Shown: positions 18,351-27,589, counted from the stretch's first letter. The stretch: 64,000 bases of DNA from Myxococcales bacterium (GCA_016191815.1 JACPVI010000048.1:1-64000); one strand, 5' to 3'. Notes: generated by a model not told the origin, from the letters alone. Numbers and translations: made by a program.

Positions 18351-19454
18351 GTGAAGAGAAACAACAAGAAACTCGCCCTGCTCGGCCTTCTGGCCCTTCT
18401 CTCCTCGCTCCCCGCTGCCGCCGGAGGAGGCCGCCGGCCGGCCGAGGAGGTGCGTGTTCCCAAGGTCCAGATCGCCATCCTGCTCGACAACTCCGGCTCG
18501 ATGTCGGGCCTCATCAACCAGGCGCGGACCCAGCTCTGGCGCATCGTGAACGAGTTCACCGGCGCCAAGCAACGCGGTCAGCCGGTCCGGTTGGAGCTCG
18601 CCCTGTATGAATACGGCGAGCGGGTGAAGCGCATCTCGCATTTCACCCAGGACCTGGACAAGATCTCCTCCGAGCTCTTCTCCCTGGGCATCCGCGGCGG
18701 CGACGAGTACTGCGGCCAGGTGATCCAGTCGGCGACCCGCGAGCTGGAGTGGAGCGGCAACCCCGACGATCTCAAGCTCATCTACATCGCCGGCAACGAG
18801 CCGTTCACCCAGGGCCCGGTCCACTACAAGGAGGCCATCTCCGAGGCGAAGAAGAAGGGCATCCTGGTCAACGCCATCCACTGCGGCGGTGAGGATCCGA
18901 CCTGGCGCGACGGCGCGGCATACGCCGGCGGCAACTTCCTGATGATCAACCACAACGCCCAGGTGGCGCAGATCGTCGCACCCCAGGACGCGGAGATCGC
19001 CCGGCTCGGCGCCGAGATGAACAAGACCTACCTCGGCTATGGCGCGGCCGGCAGCGCCAGCGCCACCCGCCAGGCGATGCAGGACAAGGCGGCGGAGTCC
19101 GCGGCTCCGGCCGCTGCGGCGGAGCGGGCGGTGGCGAAGAGCTCCGGCCTGTACGTGAACTCCACCTGGGACCTGGTGGACGGCCTCAAGGACGGCACCG
19201 TCAAGCTGGATCAGGTGCGAGAGGACGACTTGCCGGCGGAGATGCGCAAGATGACCAAGGCCGAGCGCGAGGCCTACATCTCGGAAAAGGCAAAGGAGCG
19301 GGCGGAGATCCAGAAGAAGATCGCCACCCTGAACGAGGACCGGAAGAGGTTCCTCGCCGAGGAATCGACGAAGCGCCCGGCGGAGGCGAGCTTCGACTCC
19401 GAGATGCTGAAGTCGGTGAGGGAGCAGGGCGAGGCGCGCGCGTTCAGCTTCTAG
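18351..19454 (+). CDS. Secreted von Willebrand factor A domain protein
   Basis: 367 residues. A Sec signal peptide (about residues 1-25: basic start then LALLGLLALLSSLPAAAGG) precedes a VWA domain with a near-canonical MIDAS motif, LLDNSGSMSG (DxSxS, metal binding). The domain runs to about residue 190; the remainder is charged and coiled-coil-like (KMTKAEREAYISEKAKERAEI, given in part as AEREAYISEKAKERA). It is probably periplasmic or exported. GTG 18351 has GGAGG 8 bases upstream (18338-18342). Function is unknown; VWA domains mediate metal-dependent binding. Confidence 0.82.
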   Translation: MKRNNKKLALLGLLALLSSLPAAAGGGRRPAEEVRVPKVQIAILLDNSGSMSGLINQARTQLWRIVNEFTGAKQRGQPVRLELALYEYGERVKRISHFTQDLDKISSELFSLGIRGGDEYCGQVIQSATRELEWSGNPDDLKLIYIAGNEPFTQGPVHYKEAISEAKKKGILVNAIHCGGEDPTWRDGAAYAGGNFLMINHNAQVAQIVAPQDAEIARLGAEMNKTYLGYGAAGSASATRQAMQDKAAESAAPAAAAERAVAKSSGLYVNSTWDLVDGLKDGTVKLDQVREDDLPAEMRKMTKAEREAYISEKAKERAEIQKKIATLNEDRKRFLAEESTKRPAEASFDSEMLKSVREQGEARAFSF

Positions 19455-19475
19455 CTCACCAAGCCGAGGGGAATT

Positions 19476-19504
19476 GCGGCGGCACGCAGGAACGGTGCCG
19501 CCGC
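19476..19504 (+). terminator. Hairpin terminator after VWA gene
   Basis: GCGGCGGCAC pairs perfectly with GTGCCGCCGC across a 9-base loop, 22 bases after the stop codon. Confidence 0.6.
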
Positions 19505-19571
19505 ATCGCTCTTCTGCGGGGCAGTGTTTCCTCCCACTGCGATGTCAGAGCAGTGCATTACAAGGGGTAGC

Positions 19572-20033
19572 ATGAATTCGATCGTTCAACTGCCGGGTGC
19601 GGTACCGGGACCGGGTGCGGCTTCGGGGGCGGGCCCGGGGACGGGCAACGGTGGGGCGGGCACGAGCACGGCGGAAGGCCTGCCGCTCTTCGACCATGAG
19701 AAGCTCGAGGTCTATCGAGTCGCGCGCGAATTCCTCGTACTCGCCAATGGAGTGCTCTCGCGCAAGATGCCGCGCGATCTTCGGGAGCAGTTCGACCGCG
19801 CAACGTCGAGCATCCTCTTCAATATCGGCGAGGGCGCCGGGAAGACAGCGAGGGCAGACAAACAGCGCTCCTACGAGATTGCGCGAGGAAGCACGACCGA
19901 GGCGGCGACCCAACTGGACGTCCTTTACATCCGTGCGTTCATCACCACGGACCAGTACCAGAACGCTCGATCGCTACTCGTTCGAGTCGCCCAGATGCTG
20001 AGCCGGCTGTGCGGTGCACCCCGTCGCCTCTGA
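19572..20033 (+). CDS. Four-helix-bundle protein (S23/IVP family)
   Basis: 153 residues. After a low-complexity N terminus (LPGAVPGPGAASGAGPGTG), residues from about 45 have the S23 four-helix pattern: FDHEKLEVYRVAREFLVLAN, LREQFDRATSSILFNIGEGAG, the block RSYEIARGSTTEAATQLDVL, and a final helix. The family was first seen in intervening sequences of 23S rRNA and is common as stand-alone genes; its role is unknown. Its third-position GC bias is weaker than that of its neighbours. The N-terminal coding segment is one arm of a 57-base inverted repeat, so this part may derive from a mobile repeat. Confidence 0.75.
   Translation: MNSIVQLPGAVPGPGAASGAGPGTGNGGAGTSTAEGLPLFDHEKLEVYRVAREFLVLANGVLSRKMPRDLREQFDRATSSILFNIGEGAGKTARADKQRSYEIARGSTTEAATQLDVLYIRAFITTDQYQNARSLLVRVAQMLSRLCGAPRRL
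19588..19644 (+). repeat. Left arm of 57-base inverted repeat
   Basis: Matches the reverse complement of 20063-20119 at 56 of 57 positions. It lies inside the 5' end of the four-helix-bundle gene and encodes the Pro/Gly/Ala stretch. It contains internal CCGGGTGCGG direct repeats. Confidence 0.9.
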
Positions 20034-20062
20034 CACGCCGTGGCCGTCCCCGCCGCCGTGAT

Positions 20063-20119
20063 CCGTCCCCGGCCCCGCCCCCGAAGCCGCACCCGGTCCC
20101 GGTACCGCACCCGGCAGTT
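20063..20119 (-). repeat. Right arm of 57-base inverted repeat
   Basis: Lies between the four-helix-bundle gene and the receiver gene. Similarity to the left arm continues weakly for another 25 bases towards the inside of the repeat pair, suggesting an older, longer duplication. The arms enclose 418 bases, most of the four-helix gene. Confidence 0.9.
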
Positions 20120-20187
20120 CGACGCAGCCAATACTGCTTCGTTTGCTCTCTGATCTTTCACCGAGCGGCTCCCTCTCACCCAACCAA

Positions 20188-20583
20188 CTACTGCCCCGGC
20201 TCGCCGCGCAGCTTCTCCACCAACTCCATCAACTCCGCACCGCGGAAGGGCTTGTGGATGTAGCCGTCGGCGCCCGCCCGGGTGGCCGCCTCCATGTCGC
20301 TCTTCTTCGCCTTGGCGGTCAGCATGTACAGCGGCACCGCCGCGGTGGACGGATCGCTCTTGAGCATCCGGCACACCGTGATGCCGTCGAGCTGCGGCAA
20401 CACCACGTCCAGGAGAATCAAGTCGAACGGCTGGGTGCGCGCCAGCCTCAGGCCCTCGGCGCCGTTGGCGGCGCACTCCACCTGCACCACCCCGTCGCTC
20501 AGCATGCTCCGCACCAGCTCGCGGATCACCGGCTCGTCCTCCACCAGGAGGATGTGGAAACCTTTCTTGGGCGCCGGAGCCAT
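20188..20583 (-). CDS. CheY-like response regulator receiver protein
   Basis: 131-residue stand-alone receiver domain. Acid pocket Glu15/Asp16, phosphoacceptor Asp59 (LILLDVVLP), Thr89 (YMLTAKAKK) and Lys111 (YIHKPF) are all present, so it should be phosphorylatable. There is no output domain. ATG 20583 is 17 bases after the stop of the large permease gene, so the two probably form an operon; the cognate kinase is not in this window. Confidence 0.92.
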   Translation of the reverse strand: MAPAPKKGFHILLVEDEPVIRELVRSMLSDGVVQVECAANGAEGLRLARTQPFDLILLDVVLPQLDGITVCRMLKSDPSTAAVPLYMLTAKAKKSDMEAATRAGADGYIHKPFRGAELMELVEKLRGEPGQ

Positions 20584-20600
20584 ATGAGGTCCGATGATAC

Positions 20601-23165
20601 TCACTCGTAGGCGAGCGCCTCCACCACGTCGAGCGAGGCGGCCCGCCGCGCCGGGTACAGGCCGGCCACCACCGAACACACCGTGGCCGCCACCACCATC
20701 TGCACCGCGATCGTCCACGGGAACAGATAGGGGAACGACCAGCCGGTCGCCTGCATGCCGACCACCTTCGTCACAGTGAGGCCGGTCACCACTCCGATGG
20801 CCACCCCCAGCGCCCCTCCGGTGATGCCGATCAGCGCCGCCTCTGCCGCGAACAGCCTCACCACGTGCGCCCTCCCCGCCCCCACCGCGCGCAACAGGCC
20901 AATCTCCCGCGTCCGGTCGAGCACCGCCGCGAGCAGCGTGTTGATCACCCCGAGGAGCGCGAGCAGCACCGCCACCACCTCCATGGCGTAGGTGACGCTG
21001 AAGGCGCCGTCCACCAGCACGTGGGCCTCGTCGCGCAGCTCGCGGTTGGAGAGCACGTAGAGATCGTACTTCTCGCCGAAGCGCTCGGAGATGGTGCGCC
21101 GCACCTCCTCGAGCCTGGAAGGATCGTTCAGGTACGCCTCGTAGGTGTCCACCCGGTCGTCCTGGAAGTGCTCGCTGAAGATCCGGCGGTCCATGAAGAT
21201 GGCGCCTTGATCCGAGGTGTAGTCGACGATCACCGCCCCCACCGTGTACTTGCGCACGCCGGTCGGGGTGGGCATCTCGAAGGGGGCGCCGGCGTGCAGC
21301 TCGCGCCTTCGCATCAGGTTCTCCGAGATGGTCACCACCCCTCGGTCGCGCTCCTCGCGAGTGGGCCAGTGACCCTCGAGGATCCGCGGCTTGCCCCTCG
21401 CGTGGTAGACCTCGGGGATCAAGGACACCACGAAGATCCGCAGCCCCATCAAGTCATGCGGGAAGATGCGGACCCGGTCCAGGGCCTCGATCCCCGGGAT
21501 GCGGTCGATCTCCTCGCCCAGCCCGGGGCTCATCGGCGTGTTCCGCACTCCGGAGAGCTTCGCCGAGGAGGTGATGAACAGATCGGCAGGCACCGACTTG
21601 TCGATCCACTCCTCGGCGCTGGACTTGAAGGAGCCGACGAAGCCGGCGATGCACACCGTCATCCCCACGCCCACCGCCAAGGCCGAGACGGGCACCGCGG
21701 TGCGGGCGGGGGTGCGGGAGAAGTTGTCCGCGGCCAGCCGTCCGCTGATGCCCAGGGCCAGCTCTGCCGGCCGCTGGTAGAGCGGCTGGAGCACCCGGAG
21801 CAGCAGCGGCGAGAGGAGGGACGCCCCCATCAGGGCGAGGAAGATGGCCACGTAGCCGCCGAGGGCGAAGTTCTCCACGGGCTGGGGCAAGAGGGTGGCC
21901 GGGTACACCCCGAGCAGCATCAGCGCCCCGAGCACCGTGGTCCCCGAGCGCAGCGAAACCTCGTCGACACCGGAGGCGATGTCGCGCCGCAGGGCCTCCA
22001 CCGGCTGGACCGAGGAGGCCACCACCGCCGGCCGCAGCGCGGCGAACACGCTCCCGCCCAGGCCGAGGAGTATTCCGGCGAACAGCTCCTGCGGGCCGAC
22101 CTCGGCCTGGTGGGCGTTCACCTGCACGTAGAGATTCGAGATGGTGTCCGAGACCCGGGCGATGGCAGAGCGGGCGATGGCGCCTCCCAGAGGGATGCCG
22201 ATCGCCGTCCCCAGTCCGCCGAGCACCACGGCCTCGAGGGTGAACAGGGACCGAATCCGCAGCCGGCTGGCCCCCAAAGCCCGCAGGGTGCCGATCTCCC
22301 GCCTCCTCTGCACCACGCCGATCGCCACCGTGTTGTAGACGAGGAAGACCCCCACCAGGAGCGCCACTCCCGAGCCCAGGTTCAGCCCCATCTGGAAGCT
22401 GCGCACCATGCTCTCCACCGAGCCGCCGCGGCGGGAGGGCCGGTCGATCTCGAAGGCCGGACCAAGCTCCCTCCGGAGCGCATCCCTCGCCGCGTCCACG
22501 CCGACCGCCGGATCCACCGCCACGTCGATGCGATCGATCATCCGGCCGCGACCGAAGGCTTCCTGGGCCGAGCCCACGTACATCACGCCCACCCAGCCTC
22601 CGAACGCCTTCACCGGCCCCGACTCCTTGATGAGGCCGTGCACCACGAAGTCCTTGGCGCCCTCGCTGGTGAGCAGGGTGAAGGTGCTCTCCGCCTTGAG
22701 GGCGTGGGCGGCGGCGAAGCGCTCGGACACCAGCATCCGGTCGGTGGAGTTCAAGAACTCCAGGTCATCCGCCAAGGAGCCGATGTCCCGGTCGGCGCCC
22801 TCGAAGGTGCGGAAGTGGCCGTCATCGAGCAGGTCCAGCCCCATCACGTAGAGGCTCTCGCCCTTGCCGCCCTTCACCGGAGCCACCACCGTCAGCCCGC
22901 CGGAGACGTGCGCCACTCCCGGCACCGCCTTCACCTTCTCCACCAGCGAGTCATCGAAGCCGGCCTGGCTGCCGGCGACGGTGAGGTCGGCCTTGCCCGA
23001 GATGGTGTCCACCGTGGAGCGGAACGAGTCCATCACCGCGCGGTTGATGGCCGCGATGGAGACCATCGTCGCCACCCCCACTCCGACCCCGAGGACGGTG
23101 AGCCCGGAGCGGAGCGGTGCGCCGAACATGTGCCTTATCGAGATGAGGCGGAGCAGGGCGAGCAT
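20601..23165 (-). CDS. FtsX-like ABC transporter permease, double-length
   Basis: 854 residues, made of two FtsX/MacB-type units. Each half has membrane helices around FtsX motifs: VQRRREIGTLRALGASRLRIRSLF (shown in part: REIGTLRALGASRLR) at about residues 285-300, and DRTREIGLLRAVGAGRAHVV near residue 780. Large extracytoplasmic domains lie between (MacB-type periplasmic core from about residue 45). Such permeases extract or move lipids, lipoproteins or peptides with a separate ATPase. No ATPase gene is adjacent: upstream is a divergent unrelated gene. Its product likely pairs with an ATPase encoded elsewhere. Confidence 0.88.
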   Translation of the reverse strand: MLALLRLISIRHMFGAPLRSGLTVLGVGVGVATMVSIAAINRAVMDSFRSTVDTISGKADLTVAGSQAGFDDSLVEKVKAVPGVAHVSGGLTVVAPVKGGKGESLYVMGLDLLDDGHFRTFEGADRDIGSLADDLEFLNSTDRMLVSERFAAAHALKAESTFTLLTSEGAKDFVVHGLIKESGPVKAFGGWVGVMYVGSAQEAFGRGRMIDRIDVAVDPAVGVDAARDALRRELGPAFEIDRPSRRGGSVESMVRSFQMGLNLGSGVALLVGVFLVYNTVAIGVVQRRREIGTLRALGASRLRIRSLFTLEAVVLGGLGTAIGIPLGGAIARSAIARVSDTISNLYVQVNAHQAEVGPQELFAGILLGLGGSVFAALRPAVVASSVQPVEALRRDIASGVDEVSLRSGTTVLGALMLLGVYPATLLPQPVENFALGGYVAIFLALMGASLLSPLLLRVLQPLYQRPAELALGISGRLAADNFSRTPARTAVPVSALAVGVGMTVCIAGFVGSFKSSAEEWIDKSVPADLFITSSAKLSGVRNTPMSPGLGEEIDRIPGIEALDRVRIFPHDLMGLRIFVVSLIPEVYHARGKPRILEGHWPTREERDRGVVTISENLMRRRELHAGAPFEMPTPTGVRKYTVGAVIVDYTSDQGAIFMDRRIFSEHFQDDRVDTYEAYLNDPSRLEEVRRTISERFGEKYDLYVLSNRELRDEAHVLVDGAFSVTYAMEVVAVLLALLGVINTLLAAVLDRTREIGLLRAVGAGRAHVVRLFAAEAALIGITGGALGVAIGVVTGLTVTKVVGMQATGWSFPYLFPWTIAVQMVVAATVCSVVAGLYPARRAASLDVVEALAYE

Positions 23166-23301
23166 GCCGCGGGGACCATAGCGCGGCGCGTCGCGGCGCG
23201 GCGGCAGAAGCGCGGTGCCGTCCGCGAGGCGTCAGTCGCTCGAGGCGAGGGCGCCCCCAGAGGCAATCGGGTATCGTCGAGCCTCTCACCGGAGGAAGCC
23301 C

Positions 23302-25263
23302 ATGCCCCCTCCCATCCGCCGCACCGGTCCGGGGACGCCGACCGCTCCGACCAACACCACCCCGACCACTCCCACCAACACTCCGGTCGCCACGCCCACG
23401 CCGGGCCGCGGCTGGACTCCCGCCACGCCAGGCACCATTCGCACGCCTGCCGACGGGTTCGGAGGCCCCGCCCGCACCACCACCGGCTCCGGGGCGCAGA
23501 TCCCGCTCGCGGACCAGCTCTTCCTCTCGCAGTCGGGCCACTTCGTCTCGCGCTCAGGCCAGGACCGCCCGGTCACCGCGCTGGAGCAAGGCGAGACCCT
23601 CTTCCGCGCCGCGCAGCTCGCCGAGAGCGGGAAGGATCTGTTCGGAGATCCCCGCATCACCCTCGAGCAGAAGACCGCCGCGCTCTCTTCGCTCAAGGCG
23701 GCGTTCAGCCAGGCGAACCCATCCAACCCTCAATCCGGCGGCTTTCAGAACGCCGACCAGGCGCTCCAGACTCGCGCCAGCGCCGCGCCGCTGATGGTCG
23801 ATCTCGCCAAGAGCCTCGATCCGGCCAAACCGGCCGACAAGGCGCTCCAAGGAGAGGTGGTGTCGGCCTACCTGGAGCTTCTGCAGACCGAGCCCCATGG
23901 CCTCAACCGCAACTTCATGATCTACGACCTCGACCGCGCCAAGGGCCAGCTTCCCGACGAGGTGCGGCCGGCGATCGACGGGCTGATGCGCGAGGTGGCC
24001 CCCCTCACCCCGCCCTACGACCAGTGGTTCAAGGACGGCAACACCAAGCTCAGGCTGGAGTACTACGTCGGCGATGGCTTCTGGGACGAGGAGCTTCGCG
24101 CCTACGAGCAGAACGGCTTCGCCCGCAAGGACAACCCGGACGGCACGGTGACGCTCAGCCGCAGGTACGCCCACCAGCGCGAGCTGAACGACGGCAGCCG
24201 CGAGCGCATCGAGACCAACGTCGAGCTGGTGATGCACAACGGCCCGCAGGGGATGTTCCAGAAGATGAACGACCCAAAGGTGCACGGAGTCATCTACTCC
24301 GGCCACGCCAACTACGGCCGGGAGGTGCCCTCGCACCTTTCGGGCGCCACCGATCAGAACGGGGCCAAGGTCTTCTTCGGCTTGCAATGCGGGGGCAAGG
24401 GGGTCCACAACGCGCTGCTCGAGCGCTTCCCCGACCTGCACGTGGTCAGCTCGAAGAACTCCTCCTACGGCTATCAGGACCGCTCCACGGTGCTCAACGC
24501 CCTGGAGGGAATCTCCAAGCGGCTTCCCTGGTCGCAGATCTCGGTGAAGAACTCGAGCTCCAACTCGGACAACTACTACTTCCCCTCGGACACGCTGATC
24601 TCCCGCCGCGCGGTGGACCGCGACCGCGACGGCAAGGTGGACTCCTGGGACCGGGTGGTGAACTACAACACCTTCCATCCGCAGCAGGACATCGAGCGGC
24701 AGCTCACGCCTTCGGACCCGGGCCGCCCGGCGGACCAGCTCGACGGGAGGGCGCTGCACGGGGCGATCCTCCGCTTCCACCGGATGGCCGGCTACAACGA
24801 GTGGGCGGAGGGGCAGAAGGATCAAGGCGTGCTCAACGCCGGCTTCTTCGAGGGGAAGCGGCAGGATCCTCTCTACCGGCTCACCGAAGTCAGGGGCGAG
24901 GACGGACAGAACGTCTACAAGCTGCAGGTCAACAGCCAATACGGCCACGCCAACGAGGAGGTCCTCGGCGCCGCGCTGCACTACGAGCTGGGGCGCACCT
25001 TCGCCCAGAGGGCGGGGCTCTCCGGGAGCGACGCCAAGGCGGCGGGCCTGCTGATGGCGGCGAAGGCGCTGGACGTGGACACCGGCTACGAAGACGAGGC
25101 CGCGTGGAAGGCGCTCCTTCGCTACGCGGGGCTCCCGGAGCGAGTCTCCTTCTCCGACGCGATGCACGCCAACCACGCCAACGAGCACTACTCGGCGGGC
25201 GCCTCCGACACCTTGCGGGCCTTCAAGCAGTCGCTGAGCTCGGCGGGGATCGCGATCGAGTAG
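23302..25263 (+). CDS. Putative secreted caspase-like protein with EF-hand loop
   Basis: 653 residues, not matched to a named family. Residues 1-60 are Thr/Pro-rich low complexity. A central block resembles clan CD (caspase-fold) peptidases: a hydrophobic strand ending at His335 (GVIYSGHANYG) and a second one ending at Cys363 (VFFGLQCGGKG), followed by LERFPDLHVVSSKNSSYG. A perfect EF-hand loop, DRDRDGKVDSWD, occupies 439-450. The rest is helical. There is no signal peptide, so if exported it would use a route such as the T3SS. ATG 23302 follows GGAGGAAG. Peptidase activity is inference only. Confidence 0.55.
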   Translation: MPPPIRRTGPGTPTAPTNTTPTTPTNTPVATPTPGRGWTPATPGTIRTPADGFGGPARTTTGSGAQIPLADQLFLSQSGHFVSRSGQDRPVTALEQGETLFRAAQLAESGKDLFGDPRITLEQKTAALSSLKAAFSQANPSNPQSGGFQNADQALQTRASAAPLMVDLAKSLDPAKPADKALQGEVVSAYLELLQTEPHGLNRNFMIYDLDRAKGQLPDEVRPAIDGLMREVAPLTPPYDQWFKDGNTKLRLEYYVGDGFWDEELRAYEQNGFARKDNPDGTVTLSRRYAHQRELNDGSRERIETNVELVMHNGPQGMFQKMNDPKVHGVIYSGHANYGREVPSHLSGATDQNGAKVFFGLQCGGKGVHNALLERFPDLHVVSSKNSSYGYQDRSTVLNALEGISKRLPWSQISVKNSSSNSDNYYFPSDTLISRRAVDRDRDGKVDSWDRVVNYNTFHPQQDIERQLTPSDPGRPADQLDGRALHGAILRFHRMAGYNEWAEGQKDQGVLNAGFFEGKRQDPLYRLTEVRGEDGQNVYKLQVNSQYGHANEEVLGAALHYELGRTFAQRAGLSGSDAKAAGLLMAAKALDVDTGYEDEAAWKALLRYAGLPERVSFSDAMHANHANEHYSAGASDTLRAFKQSLSSAGIAIE

Positions 25264-25292
25264 CGCCTCGCCGGCGATGAGGCCCCTTTGGG

Positions 25293-25727
25293 CTAGCGGA
25301 CCACGCAGCCCAAGGTGTCCTCGCACACCGTTCCTTCGGGGCAGGGCTCCTTCCAGGTGCAGCCCAGGCAGCCCGCGTCCGATCCGCACGCCTGCTCGTT
25401 GAAGGACGCGCAGTCCACCACGAGCGTGGCGCCTCCTTCGCAGCGGTTGCGACACACCCGGCTGCTGGCGGTGGGCAGCGCGCAACCCGCTGGGGGCGCG
25501 ACGCACGAGCCGCCCAGGCACACTTGTCCGGCGGAGAAGCAGTGCGGCGCCTCGGCGTAGCCCGCGCAATTCGGTCGCTGGGTCTGCCCGGGACAGTACG
25601 GCACCACTTGCGTTCCCTGGTGGCAGCGCAGCCGCAACCGCCCCTCGTCCTTGCACCGCTGGCACACGTCGGTGAGCCCGCAAGCGGTGAGGAACAGCGC
25701 GCCTGCCACCGTCGCGACCCGCAACAC
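25293..25727 (-). CDS. Cysteine-rich lipoprotein
   Basis: 144 residues from GTG 25727 (GTG 25760 would add 11). The signal MLRVATVAGALFLTACG ends in lipobox LTAC. The mature part has more than 15 cysteines in pairs (CQRCKDEG, CSAG-type and CLGGSCV blocks, CRNRC, CGSDAGCLGC), as in small Cys-rich modules stabilised by disulfides and frequent among myxobacterial envelope lipoproteins. The function is unknown. It converges on the caspase-like gene with a 29-base gap. Confidence 0.7.
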   Translation of the reverse strand: MLRVATVAGALFLTACGLTDVCQRCKDEGRLRLRCHQGTQVVPYCPGQTQRPNCAGYAEAPHCFSAGQVCLGGSCVAPPAGCALPTASSRVCRNRCEGGATLVVDCASFNEQACGSDAGCLGCTWKEPCPEGTVCEDTLGCVVR

Positions 25728-25879
25728 GTCCGCAGAATATCCCGCCCGGGCCCAGGACACTGCTCGAGCCGCGTCGGCCCCTCTTCGTCGCGGTCAGTTG
25801 CGCACGCAACCTGGGGGAACCTCAAGCAGACGCTCGGCCCGAGCAAGGCCGAGGACCGCGACTCGGCTGGCCGGCAATC

Positions 25880-27367
25880 TCAAATGCCCGGCGGAACCGC
25901 GACAGGCACACCGAGCGCGAGCGGCGCGCGAGCGAGCTTGGCCCGGAGCCGCAGATGCCTCCAGCGCGACAGGTGCACCAGCGGCGCCCACACCGCGTGG
26001 GTGAGCCGGTGTTGGATGAGCAGCCGCCACAGCCAGTTGCTCCGCTTGTAGAGGAGGGACATGGCTAGGTACGCGGGAACCGCGGCAGGCTGCGCGGGTC
26101 GGCGCGCCCAGATGGAGCGGAGCGAGAACAGCCGCCGGTAGAGCCAGGCGTGGCCGGCCTCCAGCTCCTCGGGCGAGAGGTGGCGCGGTCGGAAGACGCA
26201 GTGCGCGGTGTCGTAGAGGGACCATTCGCGGTGGAGGATTCGCCCTTCCTCCTCGAGCCTCCCGAACAGAGGCGTCCCGGGATACGGCGTGAGGATGTGG
26301 AAGGTGGCGCACTCGAGGCGCACCTCTTCGATCCAATTCGCCAGCCGCTCGAAGCAGTCGGGGCGATCGTGGTCGAAGCCGAGCACGAAGCTCCCGTTCA
26401 CCTGGATGCCGAAGCGGTGGAAGACCTCCACCCGCCGGGCGAACTCTTCGGACTTCGGCCCCCGCTTTCCGGCCGCCCGGAGGTTCTCGTCCTCCAGGCT
26501 CTCGAAGCCGACGAAGACTCCGCTGCAGCCGGCGAGCGCCATCTCGCGCACCAGCTCGGGCTCGTCGGTGACGTCCAGCGTCACCGCGGCGCTCCAGATC
26601 TTCTCGAGGGGCGCGAGGGCCCGGCACAGCTCGCCCAGGTAGCGGCGGCTCGAGCCCAGGTTGTTGTCGATGAAGACGGCGTACGGGGCACCGGTGGCGG
26701 CGAGCTCCTGGGCGACCGCCTCCGGCCGGCGCATCTCGTAGCGAGGGCGGGCCTGCAAGGTGGCGAGGTAGCAGAAGTCGCAGCGGTTGTGGCAGCCGCG
26801 AGTGGCGATGAGCGAAGCGGCGGTGAGAAAGCCGCTCTGGGGGAGGATGCTCCGGTCCGGCGGCGGCTCGTCGGAGTAGCTGCCGTACTCGCCCACGTAG
26901 CGGGGCCTGAGCTCGCCTCGCTCGATGTCGCGCAGGATCCGCGGCCAGGCGTCCACCCCGTTGCCGACGGCCACCGCGTCGGCGTGCTGCTGCAGCTCCT
27001 CGGGACAGGAGAGGGAGTGAAGGCCCCCGAGCACCACGGTGCATCCCATGGCCCGGAACCAAGCTGCCAGCTCGTAGGCACGGGCGGCGAAGGTGAGGTG
27101 CACGCTGATGCCCACCACCTCGGGCAACGGCTCGGCGGGCGGCGGGCCCTGGAGCAAGTTCTCGTCCCAGTAGCGCACCGTCCATCCAGGCGGCGTCGCG
27201 CCGGCGATGCTGGTGAGTGCGAGCGAAGGAGTGAGGACGTGCTTGCCGAAGCTCTGCCGGGACTCCTTGGCGTAGAACGGGTTCAGCAAGAGCGCCGTGC
27301 GCGGCACGGGCCTCCCGCGGCGCGGGGGCGGCAAGGCGGGCGCGGTCTTCATCGGGTCGGGACGCAT
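25880..27367 (-). CDS. B12-binding-type radical SAM protein
   Basis: 495 residues. An N-terminal B12-binding-like fold (about 25-150: VVGISVHLTFAARAYELAAWF, TVVLGGLHSLSCPEEL) lacks the DxHxxG cobalamin ligand. The radical SAM core follows with the 4Fe-4S motif Cys192-x3-Cys196-x2-Cys199 (GCHNRCDFCY), FIDNNLGSS, GVFVGFESLED and GSFVLGFDHDRPD. This layout is shared by methyltransferase- or lipid-modifying radical SAM enzymes; the substrate cannot be told. ATG 27367 follows GGAGGCACCC. Confidence 0.88.
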   Translation of the reverse strand: MRPDPMKTAPALPPPRRGRPVPRTALLLNPFYAKESRQSFGKHVLTPSLALTSIAGATPPGWTVRYWDENLLQGPPPAEPLPEVVGISVHLTFAARAYELAAWFRAMGCTVVLGGLHSLSCPEELQQHADAVAVGNGVDAWPRILRDIERGELRPRYVGEYGSYSDEPPPDRSILPQSGFLTAASLIATRGCHNRCDFCYLATLQARPRYEMRRPEAVAQELAATGAPYAVFIDNNLGSSRRYLGELCRALAPLEKIWSAAVTLDVTDEPELVREMALAGCSGVFVGFESLEDENLRAAGKRGPKSEEFARRVEVFHRFGIQVNGSFVLGFDHDRPDCFERLANWIEEVRLECATFHILTPYPGTPLFGRLEEEGRILHREWSLYDTAHCVFRPRHLSPEELEAGHAWLYRRLFSLRSIWARRPAQPAAVPAYLAMSLLYKRSNWLWRLLIQHRLTHAVWAPLVHLSRWRHLRLRAKLARAPLALGVPVAVPPGI

Positions 27368-27537
27368 CGGGTGCCTCCTCGATGAGGTGAACGCTCCACC
27401 CCGAGGAAGCGTCCGGGCGATCCCGCCGTCCGGTCGGACTGCGGACCCGAACGGTCGAACCCGCGAGCCAGGTGACCGAGGGTCGCGTGGCCGAGCCCGC
27501 TCTGGGGAGCACCCATCTCGCCCATGCGATGGCCAGG

Positions 27538-27556
27538 TTGGCGGAAAGACCGCCAA
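27538..27556 (-). terminator. Hairpin after the GH19 gene
   Basis: TTGGCGG-N5-CCGCCAA, a perfect 7-bp stem 33 bases beyond the GH19 stop codon on the minus strand. The rest of the 222-base gap up to the radical SAM gene shows nothing else. Confidence 0.4.
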
Positions 27557-27589
27557 GGGCTCCATGGGCAGAGCACTAGATCTGACTGT

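Noticed and set aside
23166-23301. Sigma54-like element before the caspase-like gene
   Set aside because: No sequence with GGCA and correct -12 spacing found.
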